From Tritrichomonas musculus (Eukaryota; Parabasalia; Tritrichomonadida; Tritrichomonadidae): 64,000 bases of DNA. A program made the translations under genes and the position numbers. The notes below the pieces were generated by a model. It ran no database searches and was not told the DNA's origin. It worked only from the letters and a program-made list of their open reading frames with translations. Shown piece by piece: positions 1-10,220 of the stretch. Where the stretch lies: assembly GCA_039105265.1 (NCBI GenBank), contig JAPFFF010000029.1, positions 1,054,001 through 1,118,000 of the forward strand, read 5' to 3'. How positions within the stretch are numbered: position 1 is the first letter of the stretch; each line of letters begins with the position of its first letter.

Positions 1-1154
1 GTCTTCACGATGTAAGCATCAGTTACAAACTTCAAATAGAACGTTTCACTGATTGAGTTATAGGTCTTAAGAACATAAGTATCATTACCATCATCTATAA
101 ACCTTAATACTCTTGATAAGTCTTCTACCAGATCTTTGTTTGTGGTATATCTATGTTGTTCTGCCTTCTGTCTAATATCATTTATAGTAAACGAGTCGTT
201 TAAGTCTATATCCTTTATGATAATCTCGTTTTGACTAACCACTGGAGATATAACTTGTATGTAATATTCATTATTCCAGCAACGAAGAATCTTTTCTAAC
301 ACATGTGCTGAAGTACAAGACCTGGCATATCTTCTTCTAGCTCTGTCGAAATTGCTAGCTGCAGCATCAGTAAGTTTACAGTAATTTTGAACATGAGAGT
401 AAGCTTCATCTATTAGATTTGTTGGAAGTGCATTTAGCGCTTGAAATAAAGTAAATAAAGTAACCTCATCCTCTATTCTTCTTCCACCAGCATCATTATG
501 TACTTCTATTCCTGTAAGTCCTTCAATTAAATTTAATGCGTATTGCTCTGATATTGTTTCTCCATCATGATCAAACATTATCTTTTCTATCTCTGGGCTC
601 TGTTTAATCTTTATACTGATGTCTAGGTCATGGAGGATATCTGAAAGTGACCTTCTTATTTTTGAATCTAATGAACCTTGTAAAAACTTATACGTTGTAA
701 TAGGCGTTTTAGCGTTCTTTCTGACTTTACTTCCTGGCAATACTACAAGTGATCTACTGTTAACATCTACCGAGGAAAATATATCTACATCATACTCAGG
801 ACTAGTATAACATTTTACCATTCGGTTCGATTCAACATAATACTCTTCTGTATTACAATAAATATGCAATCCACCACTTGCTGTCTGTACAACTATATCT
901 TCGTCACTTAATTTACTCATCAATGTCTTACGTATTGCTTCTTTCTCTTCTTGTTTTAGCTCTTTGTTGATATCTAAGTCTACTATGGAGAGATTCAAAC
1001 ACTTATTATTAAGAAGAGCTTTACCTGTGACTGCTGTACCACTTCCGCCGTCATGCTTTAGATAATTGTAGAGATTTACTGTGTTGTTCTCTATCCTTTG
1101 TCTTAACGTGAATTCATTTAATTCCCAAGAGACTGTCAAGTTTGTTTCTGTCAT
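1..1154 (-). CDS. AEP-type primase domain protein of the Maverick-like element (3' end outside window)
   Basis: The minus strand is open from an ATG at 1154 to the window edge, about 384 codons, so the C-terminus is missing. The N-terminal half carries the signatures of archaeo-eukaryotic primases (prim-pol fold): a DLDI motif near residue 53, which would supply catalytic acidic residues, then SGGLHIY near residue 83, then a DVDI/LVVLPGS segment near residues 115-130 that resembles the third conserved block. In virophages and many large DNA viruses such domains are fused to an SF3 helicase. Whether a helicase follows cannot be seen here. The gene lies head-to-tail with the DNA polymerase gene, 157 bp upstream of the polymerase stop and on the same strand, suggesting a replication module. 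The AEP motif match is seen directly; the primer-synthesis role is inferred from the family. Confidence 0.72.
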   Translation of the reverse strand, partial: MTETNLTVSWELNEFTLRQRIENNTVNLYNYLKHDGGSGTAVTGKALLNNKCLNLSIVDLDINKELKQEEKEAIRKTLMSKLSDEDIVVQTASGGLHIYCNTEEYYVESNRMVKCYTSPEYDVDIFSSVDVNSRSLVVLPGSKVRKNAKTPITTYKFLQGSLDSKIRRSLSDILHDLDISIKIKQSPEIEKIMFDHDGETISEQYALNLIEGLTGIEVHNDAGGRRIEDEVTLFTLFQALNALPTNLIDEAYSHVQNYCKLTDAAASNFDRARRRYARSCTSAHVLEKILRCWNNEYYIQVISPVVSQNEIIIKDIDLNDSFTINDIRQKAEQHRYTTNKDLVEDLSRVLRFIDDGNDTYVLKTYNSISETFYLKFVTDAYIVK

Positions 1155-1311
1155 ATTTGTTTATGTGTATTAATGGAAAAAAATTAATTAAAAAAAATAA
1201 AATGAAATCTGTCAACTGTCATCTGTCCGCTCCATTTTTTAGGAAACGATTTATCCGGGAACATCTAGGAACAAGGAACAATAGCCAAACCAAAAATATA
1301 ACAAAGCTTTT

Positions 1312-4300
1312 TTAGAATTTAATCTTTCTTGTGAAAACCGGAATATTAATTTGTTGGTAAGAAGATGATTTCCTAAAACAGTTAGCACCATCTAATAAAT
1401 TAAATGTTATTTCCTCTCCGTGATACATCCTTTCATATAACTCCTCTACTGTAATACCCATTCGTTTACACTTGTTTAATATACATTGTCTGGGCAAGCC
1501 TTTTAATCTAATGTGATAGCCTTCATTACCTTTTTCATCAACGAGGATATCTAAGTAACTTTTCTTTCCTAATGCAATTAATTTCCTTGAATGAACTGAT
1601 CCAATAGCACCTTCAAATAGGTCCCAATCGCAATGAAACTGTGTCATCTTCTTACCAATCAACTCCTTCCCATATTTTTTCTTGAACACCTCAGCTATCC
1701 TTGGTACATCTATTTCTCTAACGTGTACGCTATCTGTATCAGTATAGTAGATGTCTATTCCATTTTGCTCAGCAGTACTCATTACCCTATTCATAAGATG
1801 TTTGCTCCATGACAAGACACTAGCACCAAAATGAGGTAAATTAAAATGACTGTTTATTGGTTTAACCTTCTTAACATATACATTATCAATTGACTTGTTC
1901 TCTATCACCTCTGTTATGTAATTATAGTTCTTCCATATATATTTAATGGCTTTATCTTTTGGTATGCATTTAGTTTCAGTTGTTGTTGCCTTTAGGATAG
2001 ATTTTCCGTAAATGGAATTAAGAAGTAGTTTAATGGTTTGTTGCAATGGATTGTTAGCATCTTGGTATCTCCTTCTTAGATTGAACAATTTCTCTATAAA
2101 TACATTAATCTTGTTGTTGAATCCTTTGTCAAAGTAATATCCTCTAATAAACTCATAATCGAAATCATAAAACTCCATCAAGTCCATAAAAGCTCTCTTG
2201 TCTATGTAATAATTGTTGATGGTGTTGTTGTTAAATATTTTTGACCCTTGATCATTCCTACTAAATATTTGACCAAATTTATATGGTTTATCAGCCTTGC
2301 ACTTGATCTTCTTGATATTGATTTCAATGAAGAACTGATCAAAATCTAATAATTCCTTTGTACTCACGCCATATGAGATTACTTCAGGCACTCCTTTAGG
2401 TACACCAGACATAATACTCATTGCACTAGGATATAAACTGACTGCATCAAAATCTTGTATCCTTTCCTCTATATATTGCTTTTCATTATTAGCTGTCATT
2501 GTTCTACCTCCACTAACGCATCTCTGAATGAAGTTTTGTGGTTTACCACTAAGTTGATAACACCCATCAAAGCAACCAAATTTATATGCATAATAGTAGC
2601 CAATAGAGCTAATGGATATAAAGTTATGGACATCAAGCATCTTTGTCTTCGTCTGCTTAAATACTTCTACCAGATCTCTATTAAATTTCTCTACTCCCTT
2701 CATCAATACTATGCAATCCAGTTTGCAATAATAGATAGCATACTTCATAATATCAATAGCCAAATTTTCATATGCACCACAAGCTTTTGCATTATCTATT
2801 AATTGCTTCCAGTCTTGTTTTATCTGTGTCAATGGTTTCTTGTCTTGGTTCTCTAAGTAATACTGTAGTTGAAATTCAAGCGCAGAGACAGTTTTCCTAT
2901 TTATGTTCCTTTCAGTATATATTTTATAGGCCATTACCTCTTTATGAACTGGTAACTGAAACATCTTGCCAAATGAAGCTAATGCAGCAGGGATGATAGA
3001 GTAGCTATTGCGGAAAGTTAATCTCTTGTTAGGTTTATACTTTGTCATGACTATTTGCAGAATCGTTCCACTTCTCTCTGTTATTTGTACATCCCATCCA
3101 GGAGTATTTATAAAGAAACAAGCATCATATTTAAGGTTATGGAAGTAAATGAGAGAATTGTTCTCCAATGACTTTAGTAATCTGTCAGCGATATTGGTTC
3201 CATCAAATATCATTTTATGAATTAACTCTTTGGTCCTGTACACAGTAATATTTAGATAAGGCATATGGGGTGATACAGTGGTATTAGTTTCAAAATCAGA
3301 ATAATAAATCCTACTCCACTCTCTCTCCTTTTTCGTCTCTGATGAATCTATTAGTTTACAGCACAATTCAGGATCATATTCAAGGTCTGTATAATCCGCT
3401 AAGTGAGAGTTGTATTCATTCGTTGCTAAGATATTCATTTCACAGTTCTTTATCTCTCTGAACTTTCCTTCTTTAAATAGCTTGCGAAATATTGCCATAG
3501 GTTTAACACCATTTAGGGGTTTATATATCATGTAATGGTTCTTGTACAGTAATAAGTCAACAATTCGGTCAAACTCTTTGGCCCATGGTCTCTTTCTTGT
3601 ATCTATTTTTATTTCTTGTTGGTTTACTACATCTTTTCCCTCATTAATCCTTCTTACAACAAAATGGCATTTAAACTGCTTGGCTATATCGTATATCAAG
3701 TTATTGGGGATTAACCTAGTCTTGACCATAAAGCGTAAATAATTAATTTCCTCATCAGTGAATACTCCAGACTGAATGCAAGCATATACCAAACAATTGT
3801 CTTTATAGTTCTTCTTATCAACTGTCTTGAATATTTGGTACTGTGATAAGTCTAAATCAGAAAGATTAATATAAGGGAAGAATCCACCTTCTGGATTATC
3901 GCGATAATCTTCGTCGACTTCAACTTCTTCTTCATACAACTTACCTTTATTATCTTCTTTATTAATAGTGAATGATGTTTGCTTACCTCTCTTTCTATTT
4001 TTAATGAAGAGCAACTGGTATTTTGCAGGGATGAATACATTGCCAACCCAAGGATTATTGTCTGAACAGTCATCATTCAAGTCTATTGTCCCTGATATAT
4101 GTCCTATTGTTGAATCTAATCTTCGTGCCTTGGAAAGTGTAAACCATTTGTATTCCTCACCACCTAATGATTCGCTTTTTACTACTATATTCTTCTTGTT
4201 CTCTTTGTGTAATTGTCTTAATGTTTCAGTGAAAGCAAGTCTCTTATCCTCATCATCACCTATATCTATGTCAAATGATATTTCTTTCTTAGCCTTGGTC

Positions 4301-4431
4301 ATGAATTCTTTCAAATATTTCTTGAACTTTCGTTTGTCTCTTACGTCTTTCACCCTTTGCTTATACTCTTTTCTTGCTTCCGTTCTTGCAGTCGAATAGA
4401 GGTCAACTGATATATCAAAGAGGTATGTCAT
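1312..4431 (-). CDS. polB: Protein-primed family B DNA polymerase, Maverick/Polinton type
   Basis: This 1039-residue ORF starts at ATG 4431 and carries all expected motifs in order. Exo I is DFE (D379/E381), Exo II is FHNLKYD (430-436), and Exo III is YYCKLD (567-572). Motif A is DAVSLYP (662-668), motif B is LLLNSIYGK (802-810), motif C is YTDTDS (896-901), and a KKSYLD segment lies near 956. Both the proofreading and polymerising centres therefore look intact. This family replicates linear genomes using a terminal protein as primer and is the hallmark gene of Maverick/Polinton elements. The first 370 residues are not standard polymerase: residues 205-305 contain DNCLVYAC and NHYMIY blocks that resemble a papain/OTU-like Cys/His arrangement (C213, H299). 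A degenerate copy of the N-terminal region lies at 16055-16507. Confidence is high for the polymerase and moderate for the N-terminal domain. Confidence 0.95.
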   Translation of the reverse strand: MTYLFDISVDLYSTARTEARKEYKQRVKDVRDKRKFKKYLKEFMTKAKKEISFDIDIGDDEDKRLAFTETLRQLHKENKKNIVVKSESLGGEEYKWFTLSKARRLDSTIGHISGTIDLNDDCSDNNPWVGNVFIPAKYQLLFIKNRKRGKQTSFTINKEDNKGKLYEEEVEVDEDYRDNPEGGFFPYINLSDLDLSQYQIFKTVDKKNYKDNCLVYACIQSGVFTDEEINYLRFMVKTRLIPNNLIYDIAKQFKCHFVVRRINEGKDVVNQQEIKIDTRKRPWAKEFDRIVDLLLYKNHYMIYKPLNGVKPMAIFRKLFKEGKFREIKNCEMNILATNEYNSHLADYTDLEYDPELCCKLIDSSETKKEREWSRIYYSDFETNTTVSPHMPYLNITVYRTKELIHKMIFDGTNIADRLLKSLENNSLIYFHNLKYDACFFINTPGWDVQITERSGTILQIVMTKYKPNKRLTFRNSYSIIPAALASFGKMFQLPVHKEVMAYKIYTERNINRKTVSALEFQLQYYLENQDKKPLTQIKQDWKQLIDNAKACGAYENLAIDIMKYAIYYCKLDCIVLMKGVEKFNRDLVEVFKQTKTKMLDVHNFISISSIGYYYAYKFGCFDGCYQLSGKPQNFIQRCVSGGRTMTANNEKQYIEERIQDFDAVSLYPSAMSIMSGVPKGVPEVISYGVSTKELLDFDQFFIEINIKKIKCKADKPYKFGQIFSRNDQGSKIFNNNTINNYYIDKRAFMDLMEFYDFDYEFIRGYYFDKGFNNKINVFIEKLFNLRRRYQDANNPLQQTIKLLLNSIYGKSILKATTTETKCIPKDKAIKYIWKNYNYITEVIENKSIDNVYVKKVKPINSHFNLPHFGASVLSWSKHLMNRVMSTAEQNGIDIYYTDTDSVHVREIDVPRIAEVFKKKYGKELIGKKMTQFHCDWDLFEGAIGSVHSRKLIALGKKSYLDILVDEKGNEGYHIRLKGLPRQCILNKCKRMGITVEELYERMYHGEEITFNLLDGANCFRKSSSYQQINIPVFTRKIKF

Positions 4432-4486
4432 TTAAGTGTAAATAAGAAATAAAAAAATATCACGCTAAATATTTATTAACCCTAAA

Positions 4487-4810
4487 ATGGTAGAATACAT
4501 ATATTTGATTCGTGAAAGGGAATTTTCTTATTCTAATCAACCTGTATACAAAATTGGTAGAACAAATAAGATTGCAACAAGAATGGGACAATATCCAAAA
4601 GACAGCGAAGTATATATAATTGAAGCAGTAAGTGATTCAGTAAAAGTGGAAAAAGAATTAATAACAATATTTGAAGAAAATTATAAGAGAGCAACAACAA
4701 GAGATGGAACAGCATTTATAGGAAATGAGTACTTTGTTGGGAATGTGAATGAAATGATATATATTATTAGGACTTATATCCAATATCATTGTCCCAGAGC
4801 TATCATTTAG
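4487..4810 (+). CDS. T5orf172/MUG113-family GIY-YIG-like small protein
   Basis: This is a 107-residue protein starting at ATG 4487, divergent from the polymerase with only 55 bp between the two starts. It begins with EYIYLIRERE and continues with VYKIGRT (residues 20-26), R32, YPKDS (36-40), E56 and GNEYF (79-83). This is the order seen in the T5orf172/MUG113 branch of the GIY-YIG nuclease superfamily, common in giant viruses and phages. The spaced YIY/KIG elements stand in for the GIY and YIG strands, R32 is the candidate catalytic arginine and E56 the candidate metal-binding glutamate. The 3' end overlaps the convergent 244-residue gene by 8 bp. A nuclease role is inferred from the family and could be lost. 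Confidence 0.75.
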   Translation: MVEYIYLIREREFSYSNQPVYKIGRTNKIATRMGQYPKDSEVYIIEAVSDSVKVEKELITIFEENYKRATTRDGTAFIGNEYFVGNVNEMIYIIRTYIQYHCPRAII

Positions 4811-5537
4811 TAAGGATGTCATATATATCAGCCTCTTGGCTTGGTTTTATTTTTAAGGTAATGAAGAGAGGAGATTTTAATATTACTGGTTGAAACATGA
4901 AATCAACTAATCTCATTTCCAAATATTTTAATGAATCCGTATTAACTTTTATTTTTATTGGCTTAGTCATGTCATAGTTAACTATCATTGCCTCTTGATC
5001 CATTATCAATGTGTCAATGTTTGCAAGGATGCTTGGGGTATATTCTTGGTCTCCAATTGATGAATGAGTTGCTACCCCCTGTAATGAAACTAAATACAAC
5101 TTATTGGCAAAATCAAGTATAGGTAGATCAGGTACCTCGCACTCAACTCCATTTGGAAATATATGCCCTGGTTTAGTATTGAACAAACCAGTAATCAATT
5201 TCGCTCTATGACTACCTTCCTTGAAAGTTACATTTTGGACTGGTTTTAGTGAAATGGTTCTATTATTGATATTCTTGAACTCGATTACAGTCTGATTTGC
5301 ATTTAGGCATTTGACTAAGTAGTTAAAGGAGTAAGCATACATTTCATCAAATTCTATTTTTACTTCTCCGAGTGATGACTCAAATATTAAATAATCATCA
5401 TCCGTTGTCATTAATATGTTTGCCTTGGTGTTAATAGATGAAACATAATACTTCACGTATGGGCATTTCCATGGTATATCAATATTAAGTCTTACAGTAT
5501 TGTAATTACCTGGTTGGCTCTGAACCGAATACAACAT
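4803..5537 (-). CDS. Putative minor capsid (penton-like) protein
   Basis: This ORF encodes 244 residues from ATG 5537. The sequence is rich in alternating hydrophobic/polar residues typical of beta-strands, with no membrane segment and no catalytic motif that I recognise. The last 40 residues contain the strand-loop-strand segment YLEMRLVDFMFQPVILKS and then LFITLKI, which is reminiscent of the C-terminal jelly-roll strands of Polinton minor capsid proteins. The gene is convergent with the T5orf172 gene (8-bp overlap) and divergent from the large fibre gene with a 19-bp gap, so it sits in the structural half of the element. The capsid assignment is an inference from composition, size and location. 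A structure prediction showing one beta-jelly roll would support it. Confidence 0.4.
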   Translation of the reverse strand: MLYSVQSQPGNYNTVRLNIDIPWKCPYVKYYVSSINTKANILMTTDDDYLIFESSLGEVKIEFDEMYAYSFNYLVKCLNANQTVIEFKNINNRTISLKPVQNVTFKEGSHRAKLITGLFNTKPGHIFPNGVECEVPDLPILDFANKLYLVSLQGVATHSSIGDQEYTPSILANIDTLIMDQEAMIVNYDMTKPIKIKVNTDSLKYLEMRLVDFMFQPVILKSPLFITLKIKPSQEADIYDILTK

Positions 5538-5556
5538 AATTTATTTTCAAAGAAAA

Positions 5557-8500
5557 ATGTCATTGACACTATATTCTGCAAAGAGCAAGGTGGCAACAAA
5601 ACTTAAAGCAAATGGTTTCGAAATAGGTGTAGGAGAAGATGAAAAAATAAATATCATTCAAGAAGATAAACCTAATGTATATCCAAAGTTCAATTGTCTG
5701 TATAATAAGAGTGAAGTTGATGCAAGAGTGGTAAACGATTACATTGAAAATGGAGGCAGTCTTGAAGGATTCGGTGACATTCCAATAACTGAAAAATCTA
5801 CACAAATACTTGAATATCGAGCCTCAATAAAGAAAAGTATATTAGAGGAATCCAACAGAGAGCTGATCAAAGATGAATTATGTGTTAATACATTCAATGA
5901 CATTATCGAAGCGGAATCAAAAACCTGTGAAGCTGTCCATGAAATGTATAATGAATTGATGTGTGCAGCAGATGGTTATGAGCAAGTAGTATTAGATGAA
6001 GATAAAGGGCAATGTGATGTTATAAAGTATGTCCAAACTCCAACAGATGAATTCCAACACCTTCCGTTTCATAATCTAGCTAGTATATTGAAGAATATCA
6101 TTAAGAATGAAAAGAATAATCAAAATACCACAAGAATATTATATGATACATTTAACAAAACAAACTGGATAAAGTTTATAAATGGGACAAAACAATATCA
6201 TTATAATCTTCAGGACAATACGCTCAAGACAATAGGATACAGATATAAAAATAGTAATGTTGAAGTTAATGCGGATCAATTGATAGAGGTAAGCAACCCG
6301 GGTGAGTTTATTGATATATACATGCAAAACCAAAAAGATAATTATGCAAATATTAAACTATTTATGGGTGCTTTCCTAGCACAATACTTGGTTGAAGTAA
6401 TGATAAAGAAAGGAGTCAACTATATTAAAACCATAAAAGATGCTGATAGTTTACGAATAACTATTGTTGAAGATGACGGTACATCTGAAACTATCACTCT
6501 TGGAGAATACTTAAATAATGTGTACTCAAGCTTAAACAATTTAACGCAAGCTCATAATGATTTATATGATTATGTCCTCAAAATTAAATCCTGTAAATGC
6601 AATCAAGGCGCTGGAGGAGAAGATATAAATCGCATACTACAAATGAGAGATCACTTAGAAAATCATATCCGAGATTTACAAAACAATCAAAATCGTCTCT
6701 TCGTAGACAGAGCAGTTGAGTCTACTCAAGATGTATTTACTCAAACGATTTTATATCGAGATGCAATACCAGAAATAGCAAAACAGGTCCTTGAACAAGA
6801 TAAAGAGAAACAAAAAGTTGATGTACAAGATAGAAGTTCGGACCGTGGAAAACATCATGATGATAATTACGTATGGAATGTGTTATGGAAAGAATGGGAA
6901 GAAATAATAGATGAGTTTGATAGACCTGAAGGATGGAGAGAAAACAGACAAGCTAGTGTTCCAATAAATTATATTTGGGATTTAGTGCATGGAGAATGGG
7001 TGATGATTGATAATGTTCATGATAATATTTCACCAACATGGAGATATGAAATGGATAGTGAATACATTGCGTATAATCTTCTGAAGATATATGAGAATGA
7101 TGAAAATGGTTATTTACGATGGAGCGACAGATATCAAGAGTGGCAATGGTATTCATATTATGATCACTATACAGAGAATGAATCGATTTATATACCAAAT
7201 AGGATTAGAAATAATCAAGAAGCCTTTGGTCCATTGTTTGCATGGAATATCATGGATACACAATGGCAAGAACATGGCCAAGATTTTCTAGATAATTGGA
7301 GAACAGATTCCATTTTAAACCCACCAGACAATTTCATATGGGATGTTGAACATGAAGAATGGGTGATAATGACGCAACATTTTGATGGAGTTGATGGATG
7401 GCGTACAATACATAGCCGTGAAATGATAGATATCGTTGAAATAAGAAATTCATTATTACATCTCTTTGGAAAAATAGAGTGGAATGAAGAAAGAAAACAA
7501 TGGATATGGAAGCCAATTCTAGAGAATGAAAATAATCCAGCTTCACCATTAGCACTGTTTTCAAACGATAAATCTACTGGAACATCAATTGCTTTACCAG
7601 ATTTTGTCAATAATGCACTTTCATTTGAAAAAGTATTGGAATGTTATGGTGTTGATATCTGTGATGATATTCCAACATTAGATGAAACTAAACCAGTACT
7701 TGGTAAATATATTATTAAAGGAGATCTAGAAGTCAATGGTAAAATTCTTTGTGATTCTGTACCAAGTGGAGGTATTGTTACTACTGATTTCTCTCATGAA
7801 CCTGGATATCCTGTTTATAATGTTAAGAGCAAAGATTTAGTTATGGATTCAATGATATTAAATGATAAAGACTATAGTGTCCTACTAATTAAAATACCTG
7901 ATGAATTAAAGAGTGCAATCACAAGAATAACTGATACAACAAAAATGTTTAGAATAATATTGAGAACAAATATCTTGTATGATGTTGATGGTAATTTAAT
8001 GAAAGAGTTCTTCATATATGTAAAAGATGGGCAGCCATATAATCCTGTAATTTCAAGAAACGTAGATACAGATTTTTATTCTGTAATGAGTATTGGAAAT
8101 GATGAATCACCAATGAAGAATAGTTTTTATATTGCATTTGATAAGATATCAACGGTTAATCCTTATAAACTCTATCACAAAGGAGAAATAAGTATCCAAT
8201 ATCTATTATCACAAGATTCATTGGTAGCTGTTGAACCAACAATAAGATGTGATATTATTGAAGCAGAGAATGCATTAAGATTACACAAAAATGATAACCT
8301 ATACCTTTATCTACCTGATATTATTACTGAAGAAACCTTAGAAATAGAGGCACCAGATACAAATAAAGTAGAAAAGGAATTCTACAAAATCATCTATAAA
8401 ATACCAACTGATTATGTTATCCCTAATGGTTTAGAATTTGGTTTCAAAGAATTCTGTTTTGGTAATGAGTGGACATTAATATGGAATGGATCAGAATGGA

Positions 8501-10191
8501 CAGATAATAATTGTCAAGGATTGCTTAGAGGTAAGATATCATCTAAATTAAGAAAGGTCAATTCCAAACAAAACTCTGATGGCGCTATTGGTTGCTTTAT
8601 TTTGATTAAAGACACAAAAACGCATCACTCTGTAATCCCTGAAAGTAGTAATGGTTTATTATATGGCTTAATTGAAAATAGCACTATTGATACAACAATT
8701 TGGTATACACATAAAGAAGAATCTGATGACGGCGCTTTATATGATGTTGAATGGCTATTTGACAAAAAGTTAAATGGAGCAAGTTGTGAAGGATATGATA
8801 TGTTAAATACTTATTTCACATTTGGTAATTTATCAAGTGGGAAATTTAATTACTTAAATCTTAAAAAAATAGCATTAACAATAACATTGAGGGGTTCAAG
8901 TATATCAAACACATTTACTTTTGAAAGCACTGGAGTTAGAAGGACGACTAAAAATGATAGGGCCTACATTGACTTAAAGCCAGAAGTGGATTGTATAGAA
9001 CAGCTTGCTTATAAATGGGAAGGCTCTAATATTAAATCAAGAGATATAGAATTATATTTAAGAAAAGATTTAGTTGACCCCATAGAAGAAATAAGTTGGA
9101 ACCCTGAAACAAATCCATTTCAATATATCATTAGAAACCAATTTTATGAAATCAATCCAAGGCCAGATGCAGCTTCAACATTATATACTGATTTTAACAT
9201 CACATCTTCAAAAATAATTACAGCTGATAACATTACAACAATGAGAAGTGATTTAAATGTTGTTTCAAATAATTATGATGTAATGAATTATGATGTATCA
9301 AAAATAAGAAAGGAAGTAAATACACTAAATACACAAATGGATATACAAATAATGAAAACACAATATTTAGAACAAGCTGTAAATTCTATTCAAGTTGCCG
9401 GTGCTATAAAACTTGCATTCTCTACTCCAATGGCTGTATTAGGTGCAATTGGTTTGGCTGTATCTACTGTTGGAATTGAATTCGGTGTCCATACTATTTA
9501 TAACGGGAATGATGTATCTAATTTATCTTATGAACAATTACAAAACACTTACCCAGATGCTGATACTTCAAATATTCAAAATGTAGACGCTGGACAAATT
9601 AATCAAGTTGTTGGTAGTATTGGTGCTGAACCAGATTTATTAAATAGTTATTGGAATCAGTATAGAGATTTAGTTATGGATTTAGATATGTGGGATGGAA
9701 ATGAAGAAATGTGTGATCAAATATTTAATCAATTAAATGAATTAGTACAAACAATAGATAGAGAATTCCCTGGATCTGAATTGCCACCATGGGTTTCAGT
9801 AATTGTTCATGCACCTGATGTTCAAACATTAGCAGCTCAACAAGTAGTTAAAGTTACAGATAAACAAATATTAGGTTCATTAATTAAATGGTGCGAAAAG
9901 GATTATAAAAGATTAGATGACCCAACAAAATTTAAAGACAATTGGTTTAATCCTGATAAGGCAGTATTATCTTTATCTGCAACAATTGATATTTGTAATA
10001 GGATGAGAGATTCCATGAAATTTCCAATCATGATATTAGCAAAAAATATGGAAGCAATAAATAATATTAATATGGATGAATATTACAAGAAGAGTGAAGT
10101 GGATGAGATGCTACAACAGAAGGATGCCATAATTGAATCACTAGCAAATAGAATTGCTGCATTAGAGAAGAAGTGTGCAAATATAGAGTAG
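5557..10191 (+). CDS. Giant fibre-like structural protein of the Maverick-like element, 1544 residues
   Basis: The protein starts at ATG 5557. An N-terminal segment contains CLYNKSEVDARV (47-58) and the C-terminus contains EYYKKSEVDEML followed by a heptad-like coiled coil. This [LY]Y-x-K-x-E-[VA]-D motif is characteristic of phage tail-fibre proteins. Residues 438-651 hold about six aromatic repeats of the form [YF]-x-W-[DN]-x4-EW, for example YIWDLVHGEWVMI and FIWDVEHEEWVIM. The middle region has beta-rich modules, including a KEFFIYVKDGQ segment, that recur in the 918-residue paralogue downstream. Near 1240-1300 a coiled coil leads into a Gly/Ala-rich hydrophobic stretch that could insert in a membrane or trimer core. 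No known enzyme motif is visible. The likely role is an elongated receptor-binding or surface fibre. The function is inferred; the motifs are seen. Confidence 0.65.
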   Translation: MSLTLYSAKSKVATKLKANGFEIGVGEDEKINIIQEDKPNVYPKFNCLYNKSEVDARVVNDYIENGGSLEGFGDIPITEKSTQILEYRASIKKSILEESNRELIKDELCVNTFNDIIEAESKTCEAVHEMYNELMCAADGYEQVVLDEDKGQCDVIKYVQTPTDEFQHLPFHNLASILKNIIKNEKNNQNTTRILYDTFNKTNWIKFINGTKQYHYNLQDNTLKTIGYRYKNSNVEVNADQLIEVSNPGEFIDIYMQNQKDNYANIKLFMGAFLAQYLVEVMIKKGVNYIKTIKDADSLRITIVEDDGTSETITLGEYLNNVYSSLNNLTQAHNDLYDYVLKIKSCKCNQGAGGEDINRILQMRDHLENHIRDLQNNQNRLFVDRAVESTQDVFTQTILYRDAIPEIAKQVLEQDKEKQKVDVQDRSSDRGKHHDDNYVWNVLWKEWEEIIDEFDRPEGWRENRQASVPINYIWDLVHGEWVMIDNVHDNISPTWRYEMDSEYIAYNLLKIYENDENGYLRWSDRYQEWQWYSYYDHYTENESIYIPNRIRNNQEAFGPLFAWNIMDTQWQEHGQDFLDNWRTDSILNPPDNFIWDVEHEEWVIMTQHFDGVDGWRTIHSREMIDIVEIRNSLLHLFGKIEWNEERKQWIWKPILENENNPASPLALFSNDKSTGTSIALPDFVNNALSFEKVLECYGVDICDDIPTLDETKPVLGKYIIKGDLEVNGKILCDSVPSGGIVTTDFSHEPGYPVYNVKSKDLVMDSMILNDKDYSVLLIKIPDELKSAITRITDTTKMFRIILRTNILYDVDGNLMKEFFIYVKDGQPYNPVISRNVDTDFYSVMSIGNDESPMKNSFYIAFDKISTVNPYKLYHKGEISIQYLLSQDSLVAVEPTIRCDIIEAENALRLHKNDNLYLYLPDIITEETLEIEAPDTNKVEKEFYKIIYKIPTDYVIPNGLEFGFKEFCFGNEWTLIWNGSEWTDNNCQGLLRGKISSKLRKVNSKQNSDGAIGCFILIKDTKTHHSVIPESSNGLLYGLIENSTIDTTIWYTHKEESDDGALYDVEWLFDKKLNGASCEGYDMLNTYFTFGNLSSGKFNYLNLKKIALTITLRGSSISNTFTFESTGVRRTTKNDRAYIDLKPEVDCIEQLAYKWEGSNIKSRDIELYLRKDLVDPIEEISWNPETNPFQYIIRNQFYEINPRPDAASTLYTDFNITSSKIITADNITTMRSDLNVVSNNYDVMNYDVSKIRKEVNTLNTQMDIQIMKTQYLEQAVNSIQVAGAIKLAFSTPMAVLGAIGLAVSTVGIEFGVHTIYNGNDVSNLSYEQLQNTYPDADTSNIQNVDAGQINQVVGSIGAEPDLLNSYWNQYRDLVMDLDMWDGNEEMCDQIFNQLNELVQTIDREFPGSELPPWVSVIVHAPDVQTLAAQQVVKVTDKQILGSLIKWCEKDYKRLDDPTKFKDNWFNPDKAVLSLSATIDICNRMRDSMKFPIMILAKNMEAINNINMDEYYKKSEVDEMLQQKDAIIESLANRIAALEKKCANIE

Positions 10192-10220
10192 ATTAGGGAA
10201 TAATTTTTTTAGAGATTTAA

